Source: Liolophura sinensis (taxonomy: Eukaryota > Mollusca > Polyplacophora > Chitonida > Chitonidae). From it: a DNA stretch of 64,000 nucleotides. The translations under genes were made by a program, and so were the position numbers. Numbering within the stretch: position 1 is the stretch's first letter; the number at the start of each line of letters is the position of its first letter. Positions 1 to 10,639 of the stretch are shown here, piece by piece. The notes below the pieces were generated by a model. That model did no database searches. It was given only the letters and a program-made list of their open reading frames with translations, and had not been told where the DNA came from. The DNA lies in contig NC_088302.1 of the NCBI RefSeq assembly GCF_032854445.1, forward strand, positions 33,199,979 through 33,263,978, read 5' to 3'.

Positions 1-92
1 TGTCCGCAGACGTCTCGCACAAAGTGAGCGGTAAAATGGTTGTGTTCAAAAACTAAGGGTGTGTAACACGGCGTGTACTTATTTTTCTTACG

Positions 93-218
93 ACATTAGA
101 AATGGGGGTCTCCGTGGCTCAGTCCGTTAGCGCGCTAGCGCAGCGTAATGACCCAAGTGAAATATTATTGAGTACGGCGTGAAACACCAATCAAAAAAAA
201 AAAAAAACATTAGAAATG
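93..218 (+). mobile_element. Internally deleted SINE (family A) with 12-bp target duplication
   Basis: The tRNA-like head (GTGGCTCAGTCCGTTAGC) runs directly into the family tail (AGTACGGCGTGAAACACC) and a poly-A of about 15 bases. About 160 bases of the normal body are missing between 'gtaatgaccca' and 'agtgaaatatt'. The flanks ACATTAGAAATG at 93-104 and 207-218 are a perfect 12-bp target-site duplication, so the shortened form appears to have inserted as such. Confidence 0.85.
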
Positions 219-540
219 TGAAGAAACTTTTTGACACAAGAGAGATGGAATGATGTCGTCGAACACAAAATAACCCTTCTCTACTTCAGGGGCATGTGTC
301 ATGTGCGAAACTACTTCCCTGTTTCTTACTTCACAGCGGTTTGAAGTGGTGAGATTTATCAAGCCATTGCCGAAGTTTCCTAGATCTTTATAGCTTGATT
401 TTTGACATAACTATCCAGTAAATCCATGCAGTTAGAATCGGTTAACCACTGTATATTTTAAAATTGTCTCCTTAGGGGGCATGTACTTTACTACTTTTCA
501 AGCATTTGCATGAATAGTTAATCTGAAATCCTACCTGAGG
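219..540. other. Anonymous AT-rich sequence
   Basis: I see no coding signal, repeat or RNA gene here. Confidence 0.5.
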
Positions 541-640
541 TGAATTGACAAGAGGCTGTATATCACCAGTTAAGTGTGATCATTTGCCAACTATCACACA
601 GTCGTCGCCGCTATGGGTTTACTTTCTATGCTGCACGTCT
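541..640 (-). repeat. Palindrome-cored dispersed repeat (family P), copy 1
   Basis: Read on the minus strand it contains GTGTGATAGTTGGCAAATGA followed by TCACAC. This near-palindromic core recurs at 1.08, 8.6, 43.6, 56.9, 60.0 and 60.45 kb, followed by a GTGAAATACNG-like stretch. Confidence 0.7.
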
Positions 641-1075
641 TTAATATTACGAAATGTTGAGTTTACACAGTCAGCTCGTGAGAACCATTGGTTTTGCCCA
701 CGATCCTTTCGATTGTAATGGAGATACTGCCTTCATGAATGTTTACTAAAACCTCTTTCTGATTTGACTTAAATTGTTGATGGCAGCTAATGAGCCTGAC
801 GAGAAGTCTGATCGGTAAGCTCCAGACATTTGCCTGTCGAACATCGGAGGAGATGTCATTATATGATACCCAGTTAGAAATGCACAATTAATCCGTTGTG
901 AGAAATTCTATTCCTGGGCCCACCGGGTATTTTTAGTGTTCGCTGTTTGGGTGTAATTGTTAATCAGGGTTCTGCATGTAACATTATTCATGTTACATGG
1001 CAGAGCTGACTGGGCTATTGTGAGAGAGGACAATTAAGTGCACAGCAGTCTAAGATGTATAAGAAATATTGACTC
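641..1075. other. No recognisable feature
   Basis: A short open frame on minus (663-887) has no family resemblance and is treated as chance. Confidence 0.5.
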
Positions 1076-1165
1076 AGGTAAATTGACAAGATACCGTATT
1101 TCACCGTTTACGTGTAACCATTTGCCAACCTTCACACTGTCGTCACCGCTCTAGTTTTACTAAAC
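1076..1165 (-). repeat. Palindrome-cored repeat (family P), copy 2
   Basis: Reverse complement reads GACAGTGTGAAGGTTGGCAA then ATGGTTACACGTAA, followed by GGTGAAATACGG and TCTTGTCAATTTAC. It matches copy 1 along about 90 bases. Confidence 0.7.
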
Positions 1166-2235
1166 ATACTGTAGTATTTTGCATTGCCATGAGCTCCGTT
1201 CAGCTATTGGCTTAATTCTGAGCTATTGGCATGGCTCGCTCGACATTTCTACGTTCATTCCGAAGGAGAATCTTAAATACCGATACCTGAATACATGGGA
1301 AACGCCAGGGGATATAGATTAGAACCTCGTATAAGCGCTATTTATGGGTCCTATTTCGTTTCCAATGTTTCACTGGTATTTCCCCACGTAATCAAGTAGC
1401 TTTATCAACCTTCCTGGCCTGGGGAATGTCAGTGTTAGCCTACGGCAGCCTAAATGCTCTATTGTTGCATTTATGCAATATATTCCCATGCAAATATAAC
1501 ATGCAATACGGAAAGTAATAAACATTTCCGTAACTTTATTTTTGTCCACTTGTACTAAGTAAAGTCATATGACACTTTCCAGTCAGAATCTTGTTACATT
1601 GAAATTGACTTCGGAATTCATTTTAGGGAAATGTTCTGTTTGCCATTCCTGTGGTATTCTCCCTAAGAAGTTTTTCGTCATTTAAGAAAGAAAAAAGATC
1701 TTCACATCTATGCGCATGGCAACAAAACGACAAAAACTAGCCAACGAGCACGGATAATTTTGGCAACTTGAGAAGATGTTCACGTGTACTATCTAACACT
1801 GTTATTGATAGACACAATCCAAAATAGATTCCTAAAGATATTTTGAATTGACTCAACCGTAAGTGTGAGCATTTGAATTACGAGCTCAGCTCAGGCCTGG
1901 ATAGAACAAAAACACGCGACGTCAGATATCTGAGTTAATGCGGAATTGGGATGTCGTATACAGATAGCAAACGAAATAGTGCTTCAGAGGTTATGCGGTA
2001 AACATCTTTGGAAATATCGGTTGGTGACTGAGATATTTCCTATTTTTGTGACAAAGGTGTGCACTACGTCCGACGAAAACATCACATATCATAAGTCGTA
2101 TGATGAGTTCTAGTCTCAAGTATACCTTGGGGTGACAATAGTACCACCCTCTATCCAATTCATGGCTTAAGAAAAAACAACGATTTTATTGCCGTCACTG
2201 CCCTACACCAATACAATACTCAATGCCCGCGCATC
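1166..2235. other. Anonymous intergenic sequence
   Basis: No gene, tandem array or mobile-element signature recognised. Confidence 0.5.
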
Positions 2236-2240
2236 AAAGA

Positions 2241-2320
2241 ACACCACCCCCACCCCCACCCCCCATCCCCCACCATCCTCACCCAGTCCCCACTCCCCGA
2301 CTCTTTCCGCCCCCACCTTA
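2241..2320. repeat. C-rich low-complexity tract
   Basis: Runs of CCCCCA on the plus strand. The open frame on minus across it is a composition artefact rich in Gly, Val and Trp. Confidence 0.7.
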
Positions 2321-2619
2321 ACACTAGACATATTCTTCTGATAGAAAACGAAAGAGACAATGTCGGTTGTAACGGATTCGGGAGCTGAGGTTTGCTTTGT
2401 TAAATATTGCAAATGGTGCTGTCTAGCCCTGGTGGTTCTAGATAACTATACAACACACGGAAGTGTTATATCATCTCGGCCAAACAAAAGCTTCTAATTG
2501 CACTGTACCCAGAACTACATCTATCGTCCAACACTGTTTGTATATGCAGATTATCAGATGCTGTGTAGCGGATGATGTGGTAATTTTATTCCTTTAGTCA
2601 GTATTTTCAACAACAAAAA

Positions 2620-3110
2620 AGCCGCAAAATAGTCCATTTAACGTAAAACAGTTATTATCAGTTTTGTAGTCAGCCTTGTTAGCATAATTGGCATCTAGTT
2701 ACTTACTGTAACTAGACAACATAGTAGTGTAACATAATGGAAAAGCAGGAGTTCCAGAGATTCCAGGCTTTTTATCCAAACAAACACTATTAGCAGCTGA
2801 ATTAGCCCACTATTTCGTGAATAGTCTGGTACTGTTATTCGTGTAGGCATTAATTCCATAACAAAGAGCTGCAAAACAGTTCATTTAACGTAAATCGAAC
2901 ATTATTATCAATTTAAAAGCCAGAGTAGTGAACAAAGTTAGTATCTAATTTTATATAATGTAAATGCATGGAACCGCAGTGAGTCCCAAATGTTAAAGGC
3001 TTTCAACGCAGAACGAACATTATTAACAGTTTTAAGATCAGAGTTGTTAGCACAAGTGACAGCTAGTTGTTGCAAAAGCATGGAATCTCCGGGAATGCCA
3101 GTGTGTAAAC
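2620..3110 (+). repeat. Degenerate tandem repeat, unit about 115-137 bp
   Basis: The phrase 'a(a/c)cattatta(t/a)cag' recurs near 2645, 2782, 2898 and 3013, each followed by 'gtagtcag.cttgttag' or a variant and then 'tgcaa..gcatgg'. This gives about four strongly diverged units. The plus frame at 2990-3304 lies inside it and is not supported as a gene. Confidence 0.55.
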
Positions 3111-3304
3111 GCAGCTTCAATATTCTATTGACTTGGTTACACCAAACTCTCATGCAGGTGTTAATTAAGTCTTTGGTATGCCTTTCCCCGTTTTATGCCC
3201 GGTTTTCTCCTACAATAATACTGGCCAGTCAAATAAATAAATTTGGCGTATGTAATGAAACTTCGTATTGGCAAGAATCATGGAAGCCATGGAAAACTGA
3301 CTGA

Positions 3305-3583
3305 CCATGTTAAGGTATGCAGATGAAATATGCAAGTGTTTAATGGGAACGTTTCTGTTCCCGGTCTAGTGAGATATGTCAAAACAAATAGATAAAATAA
3401 TAAAGTGCAGAAGTTATACTAATGTCTTTCTGTTATCTGTTTATCTGTAGTTATTGATGTGGGAATATGCTATAGCCCTCCAAATAGCATACGCACATCG
3501 TGATTATGTTTCGAATTAATCACAGGCAAATATAATGTTCGCTACTTCAGTGGTTTCCTAAAATCATTATAATATATATATAT
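3305..3583. other. No recognisable feature
   Basis: AT-rich spacer before the TA microsatellite. Confidence 0.5.
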
Positions 3584-3593
3584 GAAATGAAGC

Positions 3594-3656
<63 letters not shown>

Positions 3657-3916
3657 TTGATTGGTATTTTACTCAAGAATATTTCACTCATACGACGGCG
3701 GCCAGCATTATGGTGGGTGGAAACTGGACAGAGCCCGGGGGAAACCCACGGCCATCCGCAGGTTGCTGGCAGACCTTCCCACGTACGGCCGGAGAGGAAG
3801 CCAGCATTAGCTGGACTTGAACTCACAGCGACCGCATTGGTGAGAGACTCCTGGGTCATTAAGCTGCGCTAGCGCGCTAACCAATTGAGCCACGGAGACC
3901 CCTATATATAAAAATG

Positions 3917-3969
<53 letters not shown>

Positions 3970-3979
3970 GCTTCATTTC
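3584..3979. repeat. TA-armed inverted repeat enclosing a SINE
   Basis: GAAATGAAGCCAACAAT at 3584-3600 is the exact reverse complement of 3963-3979. Both sit outside TA runs (about 3601-3651 and 3918-3962), giving arms of roughly 65 bases with the minus-strand SINE in the loop. The right 17-mer is also part of the SINE fragment that follows. Confidence 0.8.
3651..3902 (-). mobile_element. Full-length SINE, family A
   Basis: Read on minus it has the tRNA-like head CCGTGGCTCAATTGG (A box), GAGTTCAAGTCC (B box), a body with GTGGGAAGGTCTGCC, and the tail TTTGATTGG on plus. It sits between two TA tracts, so no target duplication can be recognised. Confidence 0.9.
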
Positions 3980-4135
3980 CTGTCGTAAGTGGGAAGGTCT
4001 GGAGGCAACCTGTGGATGATCGTGGGTTTCCACCGGGTTCTGTCTTGTTTCCTCTCACCATAATGCTGGTGGCCGTCGTGGAATAATTGGAATATTCTTG
4101 AGTACGGTGTAAACACCAATCAAATAAATAAAAAA
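3963..4135 (+). mobile_element. SINE family A, 3' half
   Basis: Begins mid-body at TTGGCTTCATTTCCTGTCG and ends AGTACGGTGTAAACACCAAT plus AAATAAATAAAAA. The head is missing; a TA microsatellite occupies its place. Confidence 0.85.
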
Positions 4136-4199
4136 TCATTAAGTTAAGCGTCAAAGCCTAAGTTCATACTTGGTAGTAAATGTCAAGATTTTCAGGTGC

Positions 4200-4620
4200 T
4201 TTCAAACCAACTCTTCTATTGTTTCCTCATAAACATTCACGCGTCGTTTCACTCATGTCACTTGTGAAGTATCACCTGTATTTTCAATATCGATAAGGGC
4301 AGATTTTCACACGGCAATGAAAAACGATAACCTCTATTGTGCAAGACAATTACACTCTGTTATTGAGAAGAGTGATCAGATCAATTGGCGCGATGACCGA
4401 AACAAGAAACTTTTTCAAGACATGACATACCTGGACAAGAAGGAACCTCGGATCAAATGCTGGTGGTTTCAGATCAAAGCACTGATTATCCTACAATCTA
4501 TCCGTCAGTTCAGACACATTATCCCATCGTCCCCTTCAGTACAGACCGGTACCCAATTCTTCTTAATCTATCATTTCTGGTAGGGCGATCCTTTGGCCGT
4601 TATCAGAAACCGTGTAGAGA
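4200..4620 (+). repeat. Repeat family R2, copy 1
   Basis: Similar to 8185-8560: shared phrases include 'gaagtatcacctgtatttt', 'gacaattacactctgtta' versus 'ggcaattagacattgtaa', and 'atctatccgtcagttca'. The 88-residue plus frame at 4317-4583 covers part of it; the second copy has stops in that frame, so coding is doubtful. Confidence 0.5.
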
Positions 4621-4888
4621 TGGCAGAATTTGCGAAATATCATTTTTAGCACAATGGAATGAATAAGTTTACTGATACGGTATGTTGGGCAACTCGCCAT
4701 CGTGAATTTGGATGAACAGAATTGCTCCGCATGCTTCAAGATTCCAATAGTACGGTTGCAATAGGTCAGCTGTATTCTTCTTCGTTTAAAGTGAAAGAAA
4801 ACTTGAAATGAACAGAACCTTTGTGGAAAACATTCAACAAGAACTGTTTCTCATTTTTAGGGATTTTTATTTCATTAAAAATATGTAA

Positions 4889-5143
4889 CTAAAAACATTT
4901 TCTGCGGACTTGAATGACAGCCTTAATTATGTTGCTAGCCAGTGAGTTAACCATCTCAACAGTGGAAACCCCTGTAACAGCTTGACTAGTTATAAACGTA
5001 GTGGCCTTTGTTACACCAAATGGCGGATTTCCAAGCCATTTGCCAATGCCTACGATCGTCGTTGAATATCTCCGGTCGACCTTTATAGATATTTCAGTCA
5101 GAGTTTGACGTTCCCAGTCCTTGTCACCACTCTCCGCTAACAT
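4889..5143 (-). pseudogene. Repeat-family R1 C-terminal segment, open frame of 84 residues
   Basis: Starts at an ATG (MLAESGDKDWERQ...). Its residues RQTLTEISIKVDRRY align with SQRLTERSTKLNRRY in the plus-strand copy at 38.4-38.65 kb and with QTLTGRSIKLNKK in the minus-strand copy near 10.44 kb. That is conservation at the protein level. It lies directly downstream of the 5214-5576 frame, and other copies keep the same order, so the two probably belong to one ancestral transcript. No known family recognised. Confidence 0.4.
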
Positions 5144-5213
5144 ATAATGTACCTTATTTCGATTTCTGTGAGTTTACCCAAGTGCGCCGAGTATATCATT
5201 GATTATACGTTTC

Positions 5214-5576
5214 CTACACCGCAACCAGCGCACACTTTGCCTTTGGTTTCTTCTTATTCCTTTTACCAAAGCAATCGATGTTTGTTTCGTTGTCGACAAA
5301 GCGTCCAATCTTGGATGATGTCGTGGACGGTGATGTCTGAACTAGTGCTTGCACACAGACATCTGTGAAAACAATGTATTTGAATCTAACCCAAACAGTC
5401 TGACCCAGACGGCAAGATGTGGAATTAATTTGTCGAAGACAATAAGAGCTGGCAACATATTGATAATTATGATTTAATCCTGTTTCAGTAAATTTACCAC
5501 CCGTCAACCAAACTGGACGTTCCTGGCCAGTAATCGCAAGACCAATTCCAAAAACGACGTTTAATACAAAACACAA
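5214..5576 (-). CDS. Candidate small secreted protein, founder-like copy of family R1
   Basis: Function unknown. The frame is open for at least 120 codons and continues upstream to a stop near 5.68 kb, but I find no in-frame ATG; a start in an upstream exon, or a pseudogene, are both possible. The N-terminal part is strongly hydrophobic (LLVLLCFVLNVVFGIGLAI) and would act as a signal peptide or membrane anchor. The rest has several Cys, one N-S-T site and a basic C terminus (GKRNKKKPKAKC). The copy at 37.6-38.6 kb keeps LVLNVV, LAI, ERP and GKRNWKKPKAQIC at matching places, which supports a coding ancestor. No domain recognised. Confidence refers to a real gene origin, not to present function. 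Confidence 0.4.
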   Translation of the reverse strand: MCFVLNVVFGIGLAITGQERPVWLTGGKFTETGLNHNYQYVASSYCLRQINSTSCRLGQTVWVRFKYIVFTDVCVQALVQTSPSTTSSKIGRFVDNETNIDCFGKRNKKKPKAKCALVAV

Positions 5577-5689
5577 GAGAACTAATAATGTATATAAAGT
5601 ACAAACATGTGACGGACTCAGGCAAAGAGTGAACAGTTTCCATTGGTGTTGGAAAAACGCAAGCAGTGTTCTCTACGAATGATTGAAAT

Positions 5690-6795
5690 CAGTATTTTAT
5701 ACCGTGTACCATATAGTATATATGTTATTAAGTAAATAATCAAATATGCATCTCACTTGCGCTTTGATGGCAAATGTTCTTATTTCCAACATGGCTATCT
5801 AAATCAACATTTGGCTTGAATCTAATGCATACAAGCCATTTGCAGAACCCTTCGGTATATTGCTGTTCAGTTAAAGATAAGTTACAATGTCAAAATTGAA
5901 ACTACATATATCTCTCTTGTTGTAAAGTGTCCTTCAATGTAAAAAACCTTTTAGCACTAATATAACCAATGTGTTTTGAAACGGCTTTAAAATATTGAGC
6001 ACTCTTGGTAATAAACATGATAGTCCATATACCAACTAAAATTATAGAACAATACGATTACTGAGGTTTTTAGCCGAGAACATATGACAGCAGTACCCAT
6101 TTTCAGGCTGAATTGGGATCATTTATTTGTATGTATACTCTCTGTTATAAATACTGTAGAATGTTCTGTTGTTATTTATGTACAGTTTCAAATCGCTAAA
6201 ACATGCCTACTAAAACGTATAACACCGATCTCTTACTACTAGCATATCCTTAATTTCTGTCCAGATTGGAATCATTGTTTAACCATTGTCATAGTTCATT
6301 TGAAGGTAAGGACAGTAAGAGGATGTATGTAAAGGATACGTAAAAAGGAAATGTAAAACGAAAAATATGGTTTCAAGGGAAAATGAAAAAAATGGCCAAA
6401 ACATCTAGAAAAATTGTTATTTTTAAGGCATGTTATACATTTTGAATAGCCACTCTATTTTATGATATTTTCCGTCAGTGGTCGGAAATACTCAGAAATG
6501 GTGCCATCGATGAACATACCAGGAATGCGGGACCAGTTTAGCACCCCCAATTCGGGATCCCCCTCCCCCGCCTTCACTGACATCTGGCCTTAGGAAAACA
6601 GTAGTTTAAATATAGTTTTCTCACCAAGGAGAAAGATGAGAAGCTTTCTTGTGCTTGTATATGTTAGGCCACATTACATATCAATACATACATATTGAGA
6701 AATAAAAACCAAGTGTTTCTTGTATTCCATAAATATCGCCTTATCTAAGAAACGTATTTCCAAGGTTCACATTTGAACTGTATAAATACTGTGTG
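5690..6795. other. Anonymous intergenic sequence
   Basis: Nothing recognisable in more than 1 kb apart from short homopolymer-like AT stretches. Confidence 0.5.
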
Positions 6796-6799
6796 ATAT

Positions 6800-7150
6800 C
6801 AAAAGAATTTACGAATTATTAGCTTCTGATGGGAATCGGATTTAATGACTCCGGTAATCAGCCTTGCCCTTGAATTGGAAACATACAAAACGGTTTGGCC
6901 TTGTTGACATTCCACAAGGCCTGATCCTGGGTGTAGATTTGGGTTATCCAACCTGAATGTGTTAATCTTCATCGGTATCTCTTGTGTCATTTCTTCCGCT
7001 ACGAAACGCGTTCTTGACCGATGTCTTTCAAAACGATCACACACATGCCTAAAATATGTGATTGAGTACTCTCAAAACTGATATCTGAAATAGCAAATTG
7101 TAAGCGTTCCACCATCAAATTTATGTGTTTCTTGAGTCTTTTCTGTGTGT
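6800..7150. repeat. Diverged relative of the 11.6/12.3-kb duplicated unit
   Basis: Resembles 12,540-12,815: 'ttgacattccacaaggcctg' versus 'ttgatgtccaacaagatgta', and 'cctaaaatatgtgattgag' versus 'actaaaatacgtgataggg'. As in the 12.3-kb copy, it is followed directly by 41-bp repeat units. An 81-residue minus frame covers part of it and has no family match. Confidence 0.45.
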
Positions 7151-7214
7151 GGTCTGGTGTATATAGATGCTGGAACTCTCTCTCTCTCTCATTTCCTGTA
7201 CGAGTGGTTGTTGT

Positions 7215-7900
7215 TGTTGTAACTCTGACATATCGTATGAAGAGTAATTAATTGTTGGTGTAACTCCGTCATTATTAGTAATTATTTACTGTTGTAACTC
7301 TATCATATCGTATGAATAAGGATTATTTATTGTTGTAATTTCGTCATATCGTCTAAAAGGTGATTATTTGTTATTGTAATCCCGTCTTGTGTCATGAATT
7401 GGGATTATGTTTTTTGTAATCCCGTCCTGCCACACAAGGAGTGATTATTTGTTATTGTAATCCCATGGTGTGTCATGAATAGGGAATATATTTTGTAGTA
7501 ATCCCGTCGTATCGCACAAGGAGTGATTATTCGTTATTGTAATCCCGTCGTGTGTCATGAATTGGGATTATGTTTTGTTATAATCCCGTCGTACCGCACA
7601 AGGAGTGATTATTTGTTATTGTAATCCCGTCGTGTGTCATGAATTGGGAATATATTTTGTAGTAATCTCGTCGTATCGCACAAGGAGTGATTATTCGTTA
7701 TTGTAATCCCGTCGTGTGTCATGAATTGGGATTATGGTTTGTTGTAATCCCGTCGTACCGCACAAGGCGTAATTATTTATTGTTGTAATCCCGACGTACC
7801 TTATGAACAGGGATTATTTTCTGTTTTAACCCCGTCGTATGGTATAAAAGTTATTCTTTATTGTAACTCCCTCATATTGCAGGAAGAGTGATTATTTTCC
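7215..7900. repeat. 41-bp minisatellite with a four-unit higher-order pattern
   Basis: The phrase (A)ATCCCGTCGT recurs at 7500, 7541, 7582, 7623, 7664, 7705, 7746 and 7787, exactly 41 bases apart. Older, more diverged units extend from about 7221 (7221, 7262, 7296, 7337, 7378, 7418, 7459) to about 7862. Two unit types alternate ('gtgtcatgaattggga' and 'cgcacaaggagtgatta'). Each has two subtypes ('gggattatg'/'gggaatata' and 'tatttgttat'/'tattcgttat'), so the true period in the centre is 164 bases. Confidence 0.9.
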
Positions 7901-8184
7901 GAGTTGATCACAGATCGTCAAACTATAACAAAATTACCGCTCTCGATTTTCATCGTAAAGCACCGTTTCATGTCTTAATGATTCACTAAGTTAGCGATTG
8001 CATCACAAAAGTTGAACAGCAAAGTCTCAGTGTATAATTAAGCTTTGGTCCAATATTCTTGGAGAGTTTTTCTCACGGATGTCAAAAGCCTACTTCAACA
8101 TTTTTGAAAGAGAGGTTCTTCAGGAAAACCAGTATCTTCAGATGATTATTTTAAGCGTAATATCATTATCCCATCATTTTCTTG
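7901..8184. other. No recognisable feature
   Basis: Spacer between the minisatellite and repeat R2. Confidence 0.5.
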
Positions 8185-8560
8185 GCTTTCCACATAATCG
8201 TTTACGCCTCGTTTTACTCTTGTGACTTTTGACGTATCACCTGTATTTCAAAATGGACAAGCTATAATGTGTAAGGGCGAGGACCTGGATGGTGTAAGGC
8301 AATTAGACATTGTAACTGAGAAGGTGATCTATGTCATTGATATGACGATGGGATAAAGAATCATTTTCTCCAGCACTATAACTTCGCAAGAGGAGAAAGG
8401 GTTGTTGAGGAGGAAGGGAGGGTAAAGGAGATTGATTCATTGTATCAGAAGCTGGATATCAGGAGTGTCCTCCATATCAAACACCTGTGATTTCATTTTA
8501 AGCCTCTAATTATCATTTAATCTATCCGTCAGTTCAAACACAGAAATCAATGATTACGTT
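8185..8560 (+). repeat. Repeat family R2, copy 2
   Basis: Counterpart of 4200-4620 in the same orientation, with more stops and insertions. R2 is followed by R1-type sequence at both places (4.9-5.7 kb and 10.35-10.63 kb), so the two intervals look like one old segmental duplication. Confidence 0.45.
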
Positions 8561-8599
8561 CTGTATAGTTTACAAGTAGTAATATAATTAAAGACGTAC

Positions 8600-8705
8600 A
8601 GCACAGAGAGTAAAACCAGCGCGGCGACGACAGCGTGATAGCTGGTAAATGGTCACACGTAACCGATGAATGAATAAATATTAGCAATTTACACGCCCCC
8701 TAGCA
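8600..8705 (+). repeat. Palindrome-cored repeat (family P), copy 3
   Basis: Contains GCGGCGACGACAGCGTGATA and GGTAAATGGTCACACGTAAC, continuing into TTAGCAATTTACACGCC, which matches the 56.9-kb copy. Confidence 0.7.
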
Positions 8706-10340
8706 CCATGGTCAAGGCCATCTGGCCATTCTCATATACGTGCAGAGAGGGAGGGATGGGTGGAATATCGTTCGTGAATTTAGGGATGGTCAATAAGCAA
8801 TGCAACACATACAAACACATGGAATGGACACGTTGAATGAGACCTCAACAATTTTTGTTATAAATATGTGTGAATAAAAACTCGTACACATTTTTCTATA
8901 ACACACTAGGTTTGTACGTGTTTGGATATCAAGCAACTCATTTTTAAGTGAAGGTAAACAACAGATCAAGTAAGTCTTTGTGGAAAACGATTGAAAAAAA
9001 AATATCTGAAATATTTGCTTAGTTTTAAGAATTTTTTTCTCGATTAATAAATGACTTAAAAGGACAAGGACCATTTTACTACTATTCCACTAACCTACAA
9101 CTACTTGTTAAAAGTATTAATCCAGTCTGTGGATTTGCTAGCCGGGAAATTTGAACATTCTTTATGGTCGTCCCTTATGACGTAACACAAGTATTTTAAA
9201 GTAAAAGAAAGCTAAAATATGAAGTAAGGTTCATCATACAGACAACTGAAAATTATGCGTAAAAATACTTTCATTCAGTGTGGTGATTAGACTGGGAAAA
9301 ACGTCCTTTGACGTCAGAGTTCCTAAACTCTGATAGTATGGTCCATAAAGCCCACCTTTCAACTGAAATGTTTGAACGCCTTTAACTGTTTTCACAAAAA
9401 TCGAAAATAAAATACATGAAAGTATATTTATGCATAGTTTTAAGTCATCTACTTAGTGATACGTACCTCCATTTTTAGAGCTCTTTTCCTTTGATATCGG
9501 AAAGGTATCTGGAAAAACAAACGTTGAAACATTTGTGCAGGGTATTGTGAATGGTGATAGCCTGGATTATGCGAAGGTGATGCGAGTTATTGCTACTACA
9601 ACGAAAACAAGAAGCCTGTATTCTGGCACTACTAAAATGAGGTGAGGAAAATATGTGCAAGTTGGGTGTGGGTGTGTGCAGGGGGATAGGAAAGGGAACA
9701 GCATGTGATAACTGATTGTTTCTTGGTGGATTCATTGATTCCGATATTTCTAGCATTTAGTGATATCAAACTCTTGTGGTGTAACACACACAGCTGATGG
9801 GATGGAGACACTTACCGACATCCCGTGTTGAGCAAACCTCCGTCATAAACATGTATGAACAGAGCTTCTGCACATTTCGCTATAAAACATTAGTTTTGTC
9901 TTACTGTGTGTTCATATTTCTGAGTCAAATAAAACCATTTTTTTTTTACATTGAATAAATGACGTCAAAGAACAACATACCTTTCCAGTGACGCCCAATT
10001 ACCGATCAAATGCATTGATGCAGTATGCGGGTATTCTGGTCAGCCATCTGGAACAGCATTTCCATATTCCGTAGCCATAATTTAACACACGCCCCTAAAG
10101 TACTCCACTGGTACTATGGATAAAATCTGAAAATAGTTCGTCTGTACAATTTTCAATCAATACTGTGCATCAGTGAGGATATGGCTGTAATGATTATTTA
10201 TTTATCTTTTCTTTTAATTTGATGTTGCTATCTGAGTCATGTCAACTTTATCTGGTCAAATCTCGCTTCCCAAATCTACTTCATGTTAAAGGGATATAAA
10301 ATTCCAAGGGCAGGTAATCCAATTCCATAGATCGAAACAA
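8706..10340. other. Anonymous intergenic sequence with weak internal similarity to 4.7-4.9 kb
   Basis: Phrases such as 'ctttgtggaaaac' followed by a T-rich stretch occur both here (8.98 kb) and at 4.82 kb. No gene is supported; minus frames at 8790-9074 and 9475-9756 are low-complexity. Confidence 0.4.
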
Positions 10341-10630
10341 CTCAGACAGCTTGAATGGTCAAAGGTAACTTCATTCACACCAAATGTCAGTTTCCCAGAA
10401 TTTTTTCCGACTTCGAGGATCTTGTTTGGATATCTTTTTGTTCAGCTTTATAGATCGTCCAGTCAGCGTTTGAGGTTTCGTGTCACTTCTCTCTGTAAGA
10501 AGCCTTTATAATTCGATCTCTCTGCGATTGCCCAGGTTCACTAAATATCATCGATTGTAAGACTTTTCTTTCACCACAATTTATACACTAAAGCTTTCTT
10601 TTACCAATTGGATTGGGCGTACTTGCTTCA
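10340..10630 (-). pseudogene. Family R1 fragment
   Basis: On minus it reads PQTLTGRSIKLNKKISKQDP in one frame, matching the R1 segments at 4.9 and 38.5 kb. 'ctttcttttaccaattgga' matches the lysine-rich stretch of the 5.2-kb frame. The rest of the frame is not preserved. Confidence 0.5.
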
Positions 10631-10639
10631 TTTCATTGA

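Noticed and set aside
4317-4666. Plus frames of 69-88 codons
   Set aside because: The paralogous R2 copy at 8.2-8.5 kb does not keep either frame open, so I list it as repeat rather than gene.
7215-7900. CRISPR-like array
   Set aside because: Units are contiguous 41-bp tandem repeats without unique spacers, in an animal genome.
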